Assembly: GCA_030630315.1 (NCBI GenBank)
Contig: DAOVNI010000108.1
Coordinates: forward strand, 1-6,121
Origin: Phycisphaerae bacterium
Lineage (GTDB): Bacteria; Planctomycetota; Phycisphaerae; Sedimentisphaerales; Anaerobacaceae
Length of the DNA stretch: 6,121 bases
Direction of reading: 5' to 3'
Position 1 is the first letter of the stretch; every line of letters starts with the position of its first letter. The notes beneath the pieces were generated by a model that was not told the origin of the DNA, did not search any database, and saw only the letters and a program-made list of their open reading frames with translations. The position numbers were made by a program, and so were the translations under genes. Of the stretch, positions 1 to 5,505 are shown in pieces.

Positions 1-174
1 CCTGACAAAATAGTTGAGTGGGCGGGGAGACCCTTGGCGGTGGTCGATTGCTTCGGCATACTGGACGACGAGAAAATCCGCCGGTATTTCGAACTCGGCT
101 GCGAAGTAAAAGCCCTTGGCCGAGGACATATCCAGAGAATAAAAGAAGAAGTGAGGAGAAAGGCAGTGAGCTAA
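1..174 (+). CDS. C-terminal fragment, probable nucleotide-sugar dehydrogenase
   Basis: An open frame enters from the left edge and ends at TAA 172-174, giving 57 residues; the start lies outside the window. The stretch PLAVVDCFGILDDEKIRRYF followed by ELGCEVKALGRGH resembles the end of the UDP-glucose/GDP-mannose dehydrogenase C-terminal domain. There a VVDxRxxLD strand-turn is followed by a helix and a final GxGRG segment. Such enzymes oxidise a nucleotide sugar to its uronic acid in the cytoplasm, which would suit the glycosyltransferase downstream. The tail is basic (RIKEEVRRKA). The stop codon lies inside the first unit of a short tandem repeat, so the repeat may have set the present C-terminus. 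The family call rests on pattern memory of a short piece; another Rossmann-type enzyme is possible. Confidence 0.5.
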   Translation, partial: PDKIVEWAGRPLAVVDCFGILDDEKIRRYFELGCEVKALGRGHIQRIKEEVRRKAVS

Positions 175-233
175 AGTGACTAAAGTGAACTAAAGTGCCT
201 AAAGTGAGCTAAAGTGCGCTAAAGTGACTAAAA
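171..233 (+). repeat. Tandem CTAAAGTG repeat, 9-10 bp period
   Basis: Six successive units start with CTAAAGTG at 171, 180, 190, 199, 209 and 219, with lengths of 9, 10, 9, 10, 10 and 9 bp. A decayed seventh unit (CTAAAA) starts at 228. The one or two bases after the core vary (A, AA, C, AG, CG, A). The first unit contains the stop codon of the upstream gene. A degenerate inverted copy follows at 250-276. Confidence 0.85.
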
Positions 234-276
234 TTAAAAAAGCCAATATTTTAACTTCAGGCATTTTAGGCACTTC
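192..276. repeat. Imperfect inverted repeat between CTAAAGTG array and gene start
   Basis: AAAGTGCCTAAAGTG (192-206) pairs with CATTTTAGGCACTTC (262-276) at 13 of 15 positions. The reverse complement of 250-261 continues as a weaker match to the array. A transcript could fold a long AU-rich stem here, ending about 26 bases before the glycosyltransferase start. The rest of 175-302 shows no gene and no clear promoter. Confidence 0.55.
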
Positions 277-302
277 AAAACCTGCAATTTTGCAAAACCT
301 CT

Positions 303-1349
303 ATGAGCAAGATGAATCTAAAGAGCAAACGAATAGCTGTTCTGGCGCCGGTGGCGTGGCGGACGCCTCCGCGGGCCTACGGGGCGTGGGAAACGGTGGC
401 CAGTAATATTACAGAAGGGCTGGTGGCCCGCGGGTGGAAAAACGTAACGCTGTTTGCCACTAAGGAATCGATAACCGGCGCAAAACTTGAAGCGATTATT
501 GAAAAAGGTTACGAGGAAGACAAGAGCCAAATTCCGAAGGTCTCTGAGTGCCTCCATATTTCCTATTGTATGGAACGAGCGGATGAGTTTGACCTGATTC
601 ATAGCAATTTCGATTATCTGCCCTTAACGTACCTGCCGTTTATAAAAACCCCGATGCTGACTACCATCCACGGATTTTCCTCGCCGGATATACTGCGGGT
701 TTACCACGAGCACAAAGACACTTATTATGTTTCCATCAGTGATTCCGACAGAGACTCTGGATTACCTTACCTTGCGACGGTTTACAACGGCATCGACCTT
801 TCGAACCTAACTTTTAGAGAAACGCCCGGTGACAAGCTCGTACACTACGGACGAATACACAACGACAAGGGGACACATTTAGCGATTGAGGTTGCAAAAA
901 AATGCGGTATGGATTTGATAATAGCGGGCATTATTCAGGACCAGGAGTATTTCGACAACCTTATCAAGCCGCACATCAATGGTTCTTCAATTCAGTTTAT
1001 CGGCCCGGTCAATCCGGTGCAGCGTGATGCGCTTCTTAAAGAAGCCTACACAGTTATTCATCTTAATCTGATTCCCGAACGGTTCGGCCTGGTGATGGCG
1101 GAATCGATGGCTGCAGGCGTGCCGGTAATCGCAATGGATTTGGGCTCGTGTCGGGAGGTCATAGCGGATAAGCAAACCGGCTATCTGGTCAACGGAGTCG
1201 ATGAAGCAGTAGAAGCTGTCGGCAAGATAGAGCAGATAGACCGTAAGAAATGCCGGCAGCGCGTGGAGGAGAATTTCACTATCGACAAGATGGTTTCGGA
1301 ATACGAAAAGGTGTACGAGGAAATCTTTCGCCGAGAAGGAAAATATTGA
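303..1349 (+). CDS. GT4-family glycosyltransferase (GT-B fold)
   Basis: A 348-residue cytoplasmic or membrane-associated enzyme that transfers a sugar from an activated nucleotide donor to a glycan or lipid acceptor. The N-terminal Rossmann domain opens with RIAVLAPVAW (residues 10-19) and an acceptor-side glycine segment, AYGAWETVASNI (25-36). A conserved TTIHGF lies at 120-125 and VYNGID at 160-165. The C-terminal donor domain begins around 178 with LVHYGRIHNDKG; R184 and K189 fit the usual phosphate contacts. PERFGLVMAESMAAG (258-272) carries the EX7E motif, E259 and E267. The GREVI-like SCREVI and TGYLV segments follow at 282-296. Length is normal to slightly short for GT4. No signal peptide is visible. 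The start is uncertain: ATG 303 and ATG 312 are both possible and neither has a Shine-Dalgarno site. Donor and acceptor cannot be read from the sequence; the GH130 neighbour suggests mannose. Confidence 0.88.
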   Translation: MSKMNLKSKRIAVLAPVAWRTPPRAYGAWETVASNITEGLVARGWKNVTLFATKESITGAKLEAIIEKGYEEDKSQIPKVSECLHISYCMERADEFDLIHSNFDYLPLTYLPFIKTPMLTTIHGFSSPDILRVYHEHKDTYYVSISDSDRDSGLPYLATVYNGIDLSNLTFRETPGDKLVHYGRIHNDKGTHLAIEVAKKCGMDLIIAGIIQDQEYFDNLIKPHINGSSIQFIGPVNPVQRDALLKEAYTVIHLNLIPERFGLVMAESMAAGVPVIAMDLGSCREVIADKQTGYLVNGVDEAVEAVGKIEQIDRKKCRQRVEENFTIDKMVSEYEKVYEEIFRREGKY

Positions 1350-1357
1350 AATGCCAA

Positions 1358-1387
1358 TAACCCCCGATTCAAGAATCGGGGGCTAAA
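1358..1387 (-). repeat. REP palindrome 1, left flank of RAYT unit
   Basis: A perfect 10-bp stem, CCCCCGATTC (1361-1370) with GAATCGGGGG (1373-1382), has a two-base loop AA. Read on the minus strand it starts with TTTAG and ends with GGGGGTTA. It begins 8 bp after the glycosyltransferase stop. It is the inverted partner of the palindrome at 1845-1874, with 28 of 30 positions identical. The conserved TTTAG side faces the transposase gene. It could also affect read-through, but no T-run follows on the + strand, so it is not a standard intrinsic terminator. Confidence 0.85.
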
Positions 1388-1400
1388 AAAGAAAATACGA

Positions 1401-1838
1401 ATGATTGGATATATGTTGACATGGACAACCTATGGGAGCTGGCTCCAGGGAGATAAAAGAGGCTGGGTCAAAAATGGAAGAATATTACAACCTGATAGCA
1501 AGCTATATCTGACGAACAAACAAAAACTAAAAAGAACGCCCGTCAAATTAAAAGAATCACAAAAAAGATTAGTGAAAGAAATTATCTCTGCCGAATCAAA
1601 AAGGATAAATCAGAAGATATACGCCTTTACTGTCTGCAGTGATCATATTCATATAGTTGCCGAACCCTGTTCAGAATCAATATCGCAGATAGTACAACGA
1701 TACAAACGTGTAAGCACATATACCTTGCAGAAAAACGGATTTAACGGGAAAGTATGGACTAAAGGTTACGACAAAAGGTGCTGTTTCGATGTAAAAGATT
1801 TGAAAACCAGAATAGATTATGTTTTAAGACACGGTTAA
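1401..1838 (+). CDS. REP-associated tyrosine transposase (RAYT, Y1/HUH)
   Basis: A 145-residue single-strand DNA transposase of the IS200-like Y1 superfamily. RAYTs cut and join DNA next to REP hairpins. YMLTWTTYGSWLQGDKRGWV (residues 4-23) is the typical opening beta strand and loop. The metal-binding HUH motif is HIH at 82-84, inside FTVCSDHIHIVAEP. The helix after it, SISQIVQRYKRVSTYTLQ, supplies the likely nucleophile Y107. VWTKGYDKRCCFDV (118-131) matches the conserved W-x(3)-Y/F region before the last helix. The protein ends at YVLRHG, so it lacks any long C-terminal extension but keeps all core parts. Codons are visibly richer in A/T than those of both neighbours, which fits horizontal acquisition. 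There is no clear Shine-Dalgarno site before ATG 1401. The gene is flanked on both sides by inverted REPs at 1358-1387 and 1845-1874. Confidence 0.9.
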   Translation: MIGYMLTWTTYGSWLQGDKRGWVKNGRILQPDSKLYLTNKQKLKRTPVKLKESQKRLVKEIISAESKRINQKIYAFTVCSDHIHIVAEPCSESISQIVQRYKRVSTYTLQKNGFNGKVWTKGYDKRCCFDVKDLKTRIDYVLRHG

Positions 1839-1844
1839 AGTAGA

Positions 1845-1874
1845 TTTAGCCCCAGATTCTTGAATCTGGGGTTA
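1845..1874 (+). repeat. REP palindrome 2, right flank of RAYT unit
   Basis: TTTAG is followed by a perfect 10-bp stem, CCCCAGATTC (1850-1859) with GAATCTGGGG (1862-1871), a two-base loop TT, then TTA. It starts 6 bp after the transposase stop and ends 15 bp before the GH130 ATG. Compared with palindrome 1 it has an A:T pair where that one has C:G, and no other difference. Its position could let the hairpin influence ribosome access to the GH130 start. Confidence 0.87.
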
Positions 1875-1889
1875 CTCGGGAAAAAACAA

Positions 1890-2825
1890 ATGACGAAAAA
1901 ACTAATTACGCGTTACGAAAATAATCCCATCCTGACAAAGGATGATATTCCGTATCCGGTGGAGACGGTCCATAATGCCGGCGTTACGAAATTCGACGGC
2001 AGATACATAATGCTGTTTCGGTCACACCTCGCTACCGGGCGGTCCATAATCGGTATAGCTGAAAGTGAGGACGGATTCCATTTCAAGGCCCGCTCGGAGC
2101 CTTTTATGGTGCCCAGTTACGAGCAGGACTTTCGCGAATATGAGGAGTTCGGCGTTGAGGACCCGCGTATTACCGCCTTAGAAGGGGCATATTATATAAC
2201 GTACAACGCATATTCCAGATATGGCGCTCGGGTTGGCCTGGCCAGGACGACGGATTTCAAATCTGTCGAAAGGGTCGCGTTTATCACTCAGGCCGATTAC
2301 CGAAATACCGTAATTTTCCCGGAAAAAATCAACGGCAGATATGTTAGACTTGACCGTCCTCATTCGGACATCAGTCCCTGGTCAATCTGGCTCAGCTATT
2401 CGCCGGATTTGCGTTACTGGGGCGATTCGAGACTGGTAATGAAACCGGTGAAGTACCACTGGGACGCGATGAAAATCGGCCCTGGTGCTCCACCGATTCG
2501 CACCGATAAAGGCTGGTTGAGTATCTATCACGGCGTTTTTGCGACAATGGACGGCCACGTCTATCGGCTCGGGGTCGCTTTGCACAAGCTCGATGACCCG
2601 GCGGAGATTCTTGGGGTTGGTGACCGCTGGATTTTACAGCCGGAGGACGAGTGGGAAGTCGTCGGGTATGTGCATAACGTAGTTTTTACCTGCGGGGCGG
2701 TGCCGGAGGAAGATGGGACGTTGAAGCTGTACTGGGGCGGTGCCGACAAAGTAATGTGCGCCGGCACAGCGATAATTGACGAGCTTGTCGAGCTTTGCCT
2801 GACCGATTCAAGACCAGCAATTTAG
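1890..2825 (+). CDS. GH130-family beta-mannoside phosphorylase/hydrolase
   Basis: A 311-residue five-bladed beta-propeller enzyme. GH130 members mostly cleave beta-mannosides with phosphate to give mannose 1-phosphate; some hydrolyse instead. ENNPILTKDDIPYP (10-23) is the typical opening and ETVHNAGVTKFDGRYIMLFR (25-44) forms the first blade. FGVEDPRIT (87-95) holds the expected general acid D91. Further family signatures are LDRPHSDISPWSIWLS (154-169), WDAMKIGPGAPPI (191-203), GWLSIYHGV (208-216) and the closing VVFTCGAV with LKLYWGGADKV (264-288). Length is normal. There is no signal peptide, so it acts in the cytoplasm, as expected for a phosphorylase. ATG 1890 is chosen over a TTG at 1860, which lies in the loop of the REP palindrome and would add ten residues absent from the family. 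CGGG at 1877-1880 is a weak ribosome site. It follows the GT4 gene and probably shared its transcript before the RAYT unit entered. Substrate linkage and subfamily cannot be assigned. Confidence 0.88.
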   Translation: MTKKLITRYENNPILTKDDIPYPVETVHNAGVTKFDGRYIMLFRSHLATGRSIIGIAESEDGFHFKARSEPFMVPSYEQDFREYEEFGVEDPRITALEGAYYITYNAYSRYGARVGLARTTDFKSVERVAFITQADYRNTVIFPEKINGRYVRLDRPHSDISPWSIWLSYSPDLRYWGDSRLVMKPVKYHWDAMKIGPGAPPIRTDKGWLSIYHGVFATMDGHVYRLGVALHKLDDPAEILGVGDRWILQPEDEWEVVGYVHNVVFTCGAVPEEDGTLKLYWGGADKVMCAGTAIIDELVELCLTDSRPAI

Positions 2826-2849
2826 GGCTTGTAGAATAACATAAAAATG

Positions 2850-2871
2850 GTAGGGTGCGATGTTTCGCACC
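2850..2871 (+). repeat. GTAG-headed perfect hairpin after GH130 gene
   Basis: GTAG (2850-2853) is followed by GGTGCGA (2854-2860), loop TGTT and TCGCACC (2865-2871), a perfect 7-bp stem. It starts 24 bp after the GH130 stop. GTAG next to a palindrome is the classical hallmark of enterobacterial REP sequences, so this may be a second REP type. The stem could protect the transcript end, but no T-run follows, so it is a poor intrinsic terminator. Confidence 0.6.
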
Positions 2872-2884
2872 ACTTTGACTTATG

Positions 2885-2912
2885 TTTAGCCCCCAAATTT
2901 ATTTGGGGGTCA
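2885..2912 (+). repeat. REP palindrome 3
   Basis: TTTAG, then CCCCCAAAT (2890-2898), loop TT, ATTTGGGGG (2901-2909) and TCA. The 9-bp stem is perfect. Ends match palindromes 1 and 2 (TTTAGCCC and GGGGT), but the inner stem is different and still fully paired, which marks it as a family member kept by structure. Confidence 0.8.
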
Positions 2913-2941
2913 TCCTTCGAAAATTTAATTTTTGATTTGTA

Positions 2942-2972
2942 TTTTTGCATTTTACACTTTGATTTTTAATTT
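2942..2972 (+). repeat. AT-rich 31-bp direct repeat, copy A
   Basis: This T-rich segment, starting TTTTTGCATTTTACAC, matches 3100-3130 at 26 of 31 positions by manual alignment. It lies just after REP palindrome 3. It is noncoding and its function is unknown. Confidence 0.6.
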
Positions 2973-3068
2973 CCCTTCCTGCCCCCTGTTCCCCTGATAT
3001 CCACTTCCTGTTTACCCGATTACCTGATAAACTTTTTTCTCTCTGCACAACGAAAAGCTCTTGCCCTT

Positions 3069-3097
3069 GTCATTCTGAGCGCAGCGAAGAATCTCAT
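3069..3097 (+). repeat. TCATTCTGAGCGCAGCGAAG-type repeat word
   Basis: The segment from GTCATTCTGAGCGCAGCG to AATCTCA resembles an intergenic word that I recall from many environmental bacterial genomes. ATTCT (3072-3076) pairs with AGAAT (3088-3092), giving a small imperfect hairpin. Only one copy occurs here, so calling it a repeat rests on memory and not on this window. Confidence 0.4.
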
Positions 3098-3099
3098 CA

Positions 3100-3130
3100 T
3101 TTTTGCACGTTGCATTTTGATTTTTAATAT
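3100..3130 (+). repeat. AT-rich 31-bp direct repeat, copy B
   Basis: Second copy of the segment at 2942-2972, offset by 158 bp, differing at five positions (9, 10, 13, 16 and 30 of the alignment). Like copy A it sits beside a REP palindrome, here palindrome 4, which follows within 5 bp. Confidence 0.6.
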
Positions 3131-3134
3131 TATT

Positions 3135-3160
3135 ATTACCCACCCCTGTGGTGGGGGTCA
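3135..3160 (+). repeat. REP palindrome 4 (decayed)
   Basis: ATTAC stands in place of TTTAG, then CCACC (3140-3144), loop CCTGT, GGTGG (3150-3154), followed by GGGTCA. Adding C3139 and G3155 gives a 6-bp stem. The right boundary GGGGGTCA matches palindrome 3 exactly. The left boundary has two changes from TTTAG, so this looks like a decayed copy. Confidence 0.6.
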
Positions 3161-3198
3161 CTTATCACCGTCCGCGTCATTACTCGTCAAATCACCTA

Positions 3199-3217
3199 CT
3201 CGACGCAACGCGTCGAG
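3199..3217. repeat. Perfect CTCGACGC hairpin
   Basis: CTCGACGC (3199-3206), loop AAC, GCGTCGAG (3210-3217) is a perfect 8-bp stem. It ends 4 bp before REP palindrome 5, so the two form a composite pair like the bacterial interspersed mosaic elements built from REPs. Confidence 0.7.
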
Positions 3218-3221
3218 CGTA

Positions 3222-3249
3222 TTTAGCCCAGGTCTTTGGCCTGGGGTGC
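3222..3249 (+). repeat. REP palindrome 5
   Basis: TTTAG, then CCCAGGTC (3227-3234), loop TTT, GGCCTGGG (3238-3245) with one T:G wobble, then GTGCC. The left boundary TTTAGCCC and the GGGGT right boundary match the RAYT-flanking copies, while the stem sequence is new and still paired. Confidence 0.75.
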
Positions 3250-3435
3250 CCACTCAATCTCAACTAAAAACTAAAAACTCAAAACTATCTTTCCCCGCCT
3301 GCCCCGTGTGTTTACCCTGTGGGATAGTGAAACGTTATCTCACTGGGGTGATTTTTTCTTTTCCGTTGAACCGTTAAACCGTTCCCCATCCCTTCGCACT
3401 CGACAAAGCCTTTAATAGCCGACTGGCCCTATTTT

Positions 3436-4431
3436 TTATTCCACCTTAGGCTTTTTGTTTTGGCGATCCCAATAGGGACTTTTGCCAAAATGACCCAAGC
3501 ATGATTTGTACAAGAGACATGCATGAGCGCAAAGGCTTTCAAATAGGTGGCTAATCCTAAGACTCAAGAATCTGTAGTCGAGCATACCTTTCTCATCGTA
3601 TACAAGCCATATATAGGCTACCTCAGTAGACGCCCTGGTGTACGATGAGACGATGGCGCTCTTCTTCATCCCGTTAACTCCTATGCTCGCGCACAGCGAT
3701 TGAATGCTATTAATACTGCCCTGATTGTGAACAATCGCATGGCGCAACTTCTCTGCGAGGTGACAAGTCATTGCAAGTGGCAGGGTATCAACCGAATGAT
3801 GAAGGAGTCCGTCGGAATACAGAGACATCCTCCCTGACGATAGCGTTGTCTTTTCGTAGGATGCAATGGAGTGGAAGGTGTTTCGGAACCGCTGGAGAAC
3901 ATAAGACACACCCTCTCGAAACTTCGGATTTGCTCTGTCTCGTACTCTGTCTTTGAACCACTGGAGTCGTAGTTTGTTTACTTGGGATGGGCTAACGGAT
4001 CCATAGTCGTTACACTGCCATAAGGCTGTATCCAGAAAACCCATGCAAGCGTACAACTCTTTGAGAAAGCTTTCATAGCTTTCGTATGCAGATACTAACA
4101 ACCAACAATATTGCCGGTTAAGGTTCTCAATCAAGGCATGCTCTTTTTCTCGTAGTTTGATGGATTTGCCTCCAAGGGGAAAGTGGATAACAGTTCTGTG
4201 TGTCACGTCCGTCCCGACGGCGCCAGAAAACATGATCGCCTTCTTAAGAACGAAATTGCGCAACTCTGGATTGGCGTGGCCTTTAGCTTTGGCTATGTAG
4301 TCTACAAACTGCTTGTGGGCTTCTTTGAATTGGCTGGTAGCCAACATTTCCTCGAATGTCAAAATTGACATTCTTCGTCCAAAGGAAGTCACCTCTCTGT
4401 TCAAAACCTTCTCTGCTTGTGATTTTCTCAT
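3436..4431 (-). CDS. Unrecognised helical protein with HEPN-like R-X4-H motif
   Basis: A 331-residue soluble protein of unknown family, predicted mostly helical. The helix HALIENLNRQYCWLLVSAYE (98-117), continuing into SYESFLKELYA, resembles the first long helix of HEPN-type domains. AEKLRHAIVHNQGSIN (226-241) carries R230-HAIV-H235, fitting the R-X4-6-H signature that forms the RNase site in many HEPN proteins. HEPN proteins include ribonuclease toxins and defence effectors; whether this one cuts RNA is unproven. The N-terminal 20 residues are basic and may not be translated: ATG 4431 has no Shine-Dalgarno site, while Met21 is preceded by GGACGA. The tail is basic (QNKKPKVE). It lies 151 bp downstream of the membrane protein gene on the same strand, so co-transcription is possible. 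An alternative is a non-catalytic HEPN-like domain. Confidence 0.65.
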   Translation of the reverse strand: MRKSQAEKVLNREVTSFGRRMSILTFEEMLATSQFKEAHKQFVDYIAKAKGHANPELRNFVLKKAIMFSGAVGTDVTHRTVIHFPLGGKSIKLREKEHALIENLNRQYCWLLVSAYESYESFLKELYACMGFLDTALWQCNDYGSVSPSQVNKLRLQWFKDRVRDRANPKFREGVSYVLQRFRNTFHSIASYEKTTLSSGRMSLYSDGLLHHSVDTLPLAMTCHLAEKLRHAIVHNQGSINSIQSLCASIGVNGMKKSAIVSSYTRASTEVAYIWLVYDEKGMLDYRFLSLRISHLFESLCAHACLLYKSCLGHFGKSPYWDRQNKKPKVE

Positions 4432-4582
4432 TCTTGAAGGGAAAAATATCGACGTTTACCAATCTATGTTACCTAATTAACTTCTTCTACTTTTTTTTAT
4501 TTGCAGCTTCGGCCTCCTTTTTCTTCGTCGCATGACCTACTGGTTATGAACTTAGCAAAGAATAGGAAGATGCCCTGATTAT

Positions 4583-5260
4583 TTACTCGGTCCCGAACCC
4601 GGCCGGAACCCATTTGCTCAGTGCATAGTTGTACTCTAAGTCATACGGGAACATGCGGGGTCTGCCTGTAGGCTCATCATACATAAGCTCGATTTTTAGG
4701 CTTATTGGTTCTTGCTTGTCCTTCGGTATCTTTAGGGCTTTGCCTTCTTTGATAGCAGCGATCACTTCGGGCGTGCACTCGATCTTTAAGGTCAGCATGG
4801 CATATAGCGGTTCCTGGCCCGGGTATAGGTACTCAACCAACTTTCTGGTCTGTTCATCTGTTAGCGAGCCCTTTTTAACTATGGTATGCAGCCTGATATT
4901 TGTAGCTTCGCGTCTCCCACAATTTGCCAGCTTTATGCTAGTGAAACCAAGGAGTGTATTCTCTTCCGAGAGGCGCCACTTAGTTTCGACGTCTTTGATG
5001 TAAGGCTTGGGAGAAGTCTCAAACTCAAATGACTTTTCAGTCAGTTCGATTGAGCGGTGTGCGGCTTCAACTGTCTTTTCCGTCAATTCGATTGATCGTT
5101 GTGCTACTAACCGTTGGGCCTCTGTCTCTTTGAGATAGCGGTATGTCAAGCAGACAAGCACGACGTTCGCCGCTGCAAGCACGACTGTAGCAAATGTAAG
5201 TATCTTGGCTGTGCGAATGGTCGGGTCTTTCTTCTTCTCTGTATTTTTGCCTTCTTCCAT
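4583..5260 (-). CDS. One-pass membrane protein with coiled coil, function unknown
   Basis: A 225-residue protein with a charged, lysine-rich N-terminus (MEEGKNTEKKK), then one hydrophobic segment at about 19-40 (KILTFATVVLAAANVVLVCL). A charged helix with coiled-coil character follows (41-80). It contains a tandem 14-residue duplication: SIELTEKTVEAAHR at 56-69 and SIELTEKSFEFETS at 70-83. Residues 87-215 look beta-rich. Within them SIKLANCGRREATNIRLHTI (108-127) fits the N-x-G-x(3)-A-x-N pattern seen in Ig-like beta-sandwich domains of membrane-anchored proteins. Topology is unclear because positive charges lie on both sides of the membrane segment. ATG 5260 is supported by an AAGGTG ribosome site seven bases upstream. 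This is the first gene of a possible two-gene - strand unit with the HEPN-like gene. No known function is recognised; anchoring, sensing or partner binding are only possibilities. Confidence 0.7.
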   Translation of the reverse strand: MEEGKNTEKKKDPTIRTAKILTFATVVLAAANVVLVCLTYRYLKETEAQRLVAQRSIELTEKTVEAAHRSIELTEKSFEFETSPKPYIKDVETKWRLSEENTLLGFTSIKLANCGRREATNIRLHTIVKKGSLTDEQTRKLVEYLYPGQEPLYAMLTLKIECTPEVIAAIKEGKALKIPKDKQEPISLKIELMYDEPTGRPRMFPYDLEYNYALSKWVPAGFGTE

Positions 5261-5267
5261 AATAAGA

Positions 5268-5273
5268 CACCTT
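5268..5273 (-). promoter_or_regulatory. Ribosome binding site AAGGTG
   Basis: Read on the minus strand, AAGGTG lies seven bases before ATG 5260. It is the clearest Shine-Dalgarno-like site in the window and fixes the start of the membrane protein gene. Confidence 0.6.
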
Positions 5274-5461
5274 CACTAACAGTTGATTTGTTTAATGGGC
5301 GCAGGCGCCGCCCTTGTATCTGCCCCTGTAATTTAGAAAAACTAGGGCCATTCACCTATTAAATCTACGCCACACCGGATTTCAAACATATGGTGCGTCT
5401 CCCGGATATCTGCGTTCTTTAAGCCCACAATCTACTATTCCAAGCCCCCCTTGTCCACCAT

Positions 5462-5493
5462 AAAAATCCGCGTTAATCAGCGTTAATCCGCGT
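5462..5493. repeat. ATCCGCGTTAATC repeat words, left block
   Basis: AAAAATCCGCGTTAATCAGC is followed at once by GTTAATCCGCGT: three imperfect units of about 10 bp built on ATCCGCGTTA. The same words recur at 5632-5660, on the other side of the structured cassette at 5506-5631. Confidence 0.7.
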
Positions 5494-5505
5494 CTAATAA
5501 AATCC

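Larger units (their letters stand above)
1358..1874 (+). mobile_element. REP-RAYT-REP unit inserted between two sugar genes
   Basis: The transposase gene and its two 30-bp palindromes form a 517-bp block. It fills almost all of the 540-bp space between the GT4 stop (1349) and the GH130 start (1890). The palindromes lie in inverted orientation with their TTTAG sides inward. No obvious target duplication flanks the block, as expected for HUH enzymes. The neighbours read in the same direction and would otherwise be close enough for one operon, so the unit probably entered an existing operon. The exact outer ends cannot be fixed from one copy. Confidence 0.75.
2826..3435. other. Gene-free repeat mosaic between convergent genes
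   Basis: No credible gene lies here. Besides the hairpins and direct repeats listed separately, the stretch holds A-rich short words (AACTAAAAACTAAAAACTC around 3261-3279) and an imperfect stem around 3313-3350 in which AGTGA (3326-3330) pairs with TCACT (3340-3344), followed by a T-run from 3352. Three CCGTT words at 3363, 3371 and 3379 have an 8-bp period. The genes on either side converge, so terminators are expected, but none is convincing. Confidence 0.7.

Noticed and set aside
224..406. 60-codon open frame on the + strand starting in the repeat array
   Set aside because: It overlaps the well-supported glycosyltransferase start in another frame and its product is low-complexity (GAGGVADASAGL).
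1860..1889. TTG start extending the GH130 protein by ten residues
   Set aside because: The extension is encoded by REP sequence and is not part of the family; ATG 1890 gives the normal beginning.
3340..3361. Possible + strand terminator: TCAC/GTGA stem followed by a T-run
   Set aside because: The stem is only four base pairs and lies over 500 bp past the GH130 stop; too weak to call.
3117..3377. 86-codon + strand open frame
   Set aside because: It runs through two REP palindromes, a further hairpin and A-rich words; the product has no domain character.
3416..3438. AATAG/CTATT hairpin with a T-run beside the 3' end of the - strand gene
   Set aside because: The T-run is on the wrong strand for that gene and the stem has a bulge.
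4477..4533. 18-codon basic micro-ORF on the - strand (MRRRKRRPKLQ...) between the two - strand genes
   Set aside because: It is short and has no good ribosome site. Its arginine/lysine content reflects a purine-rich tract; other frames of the tract are also open and lysine-rich.
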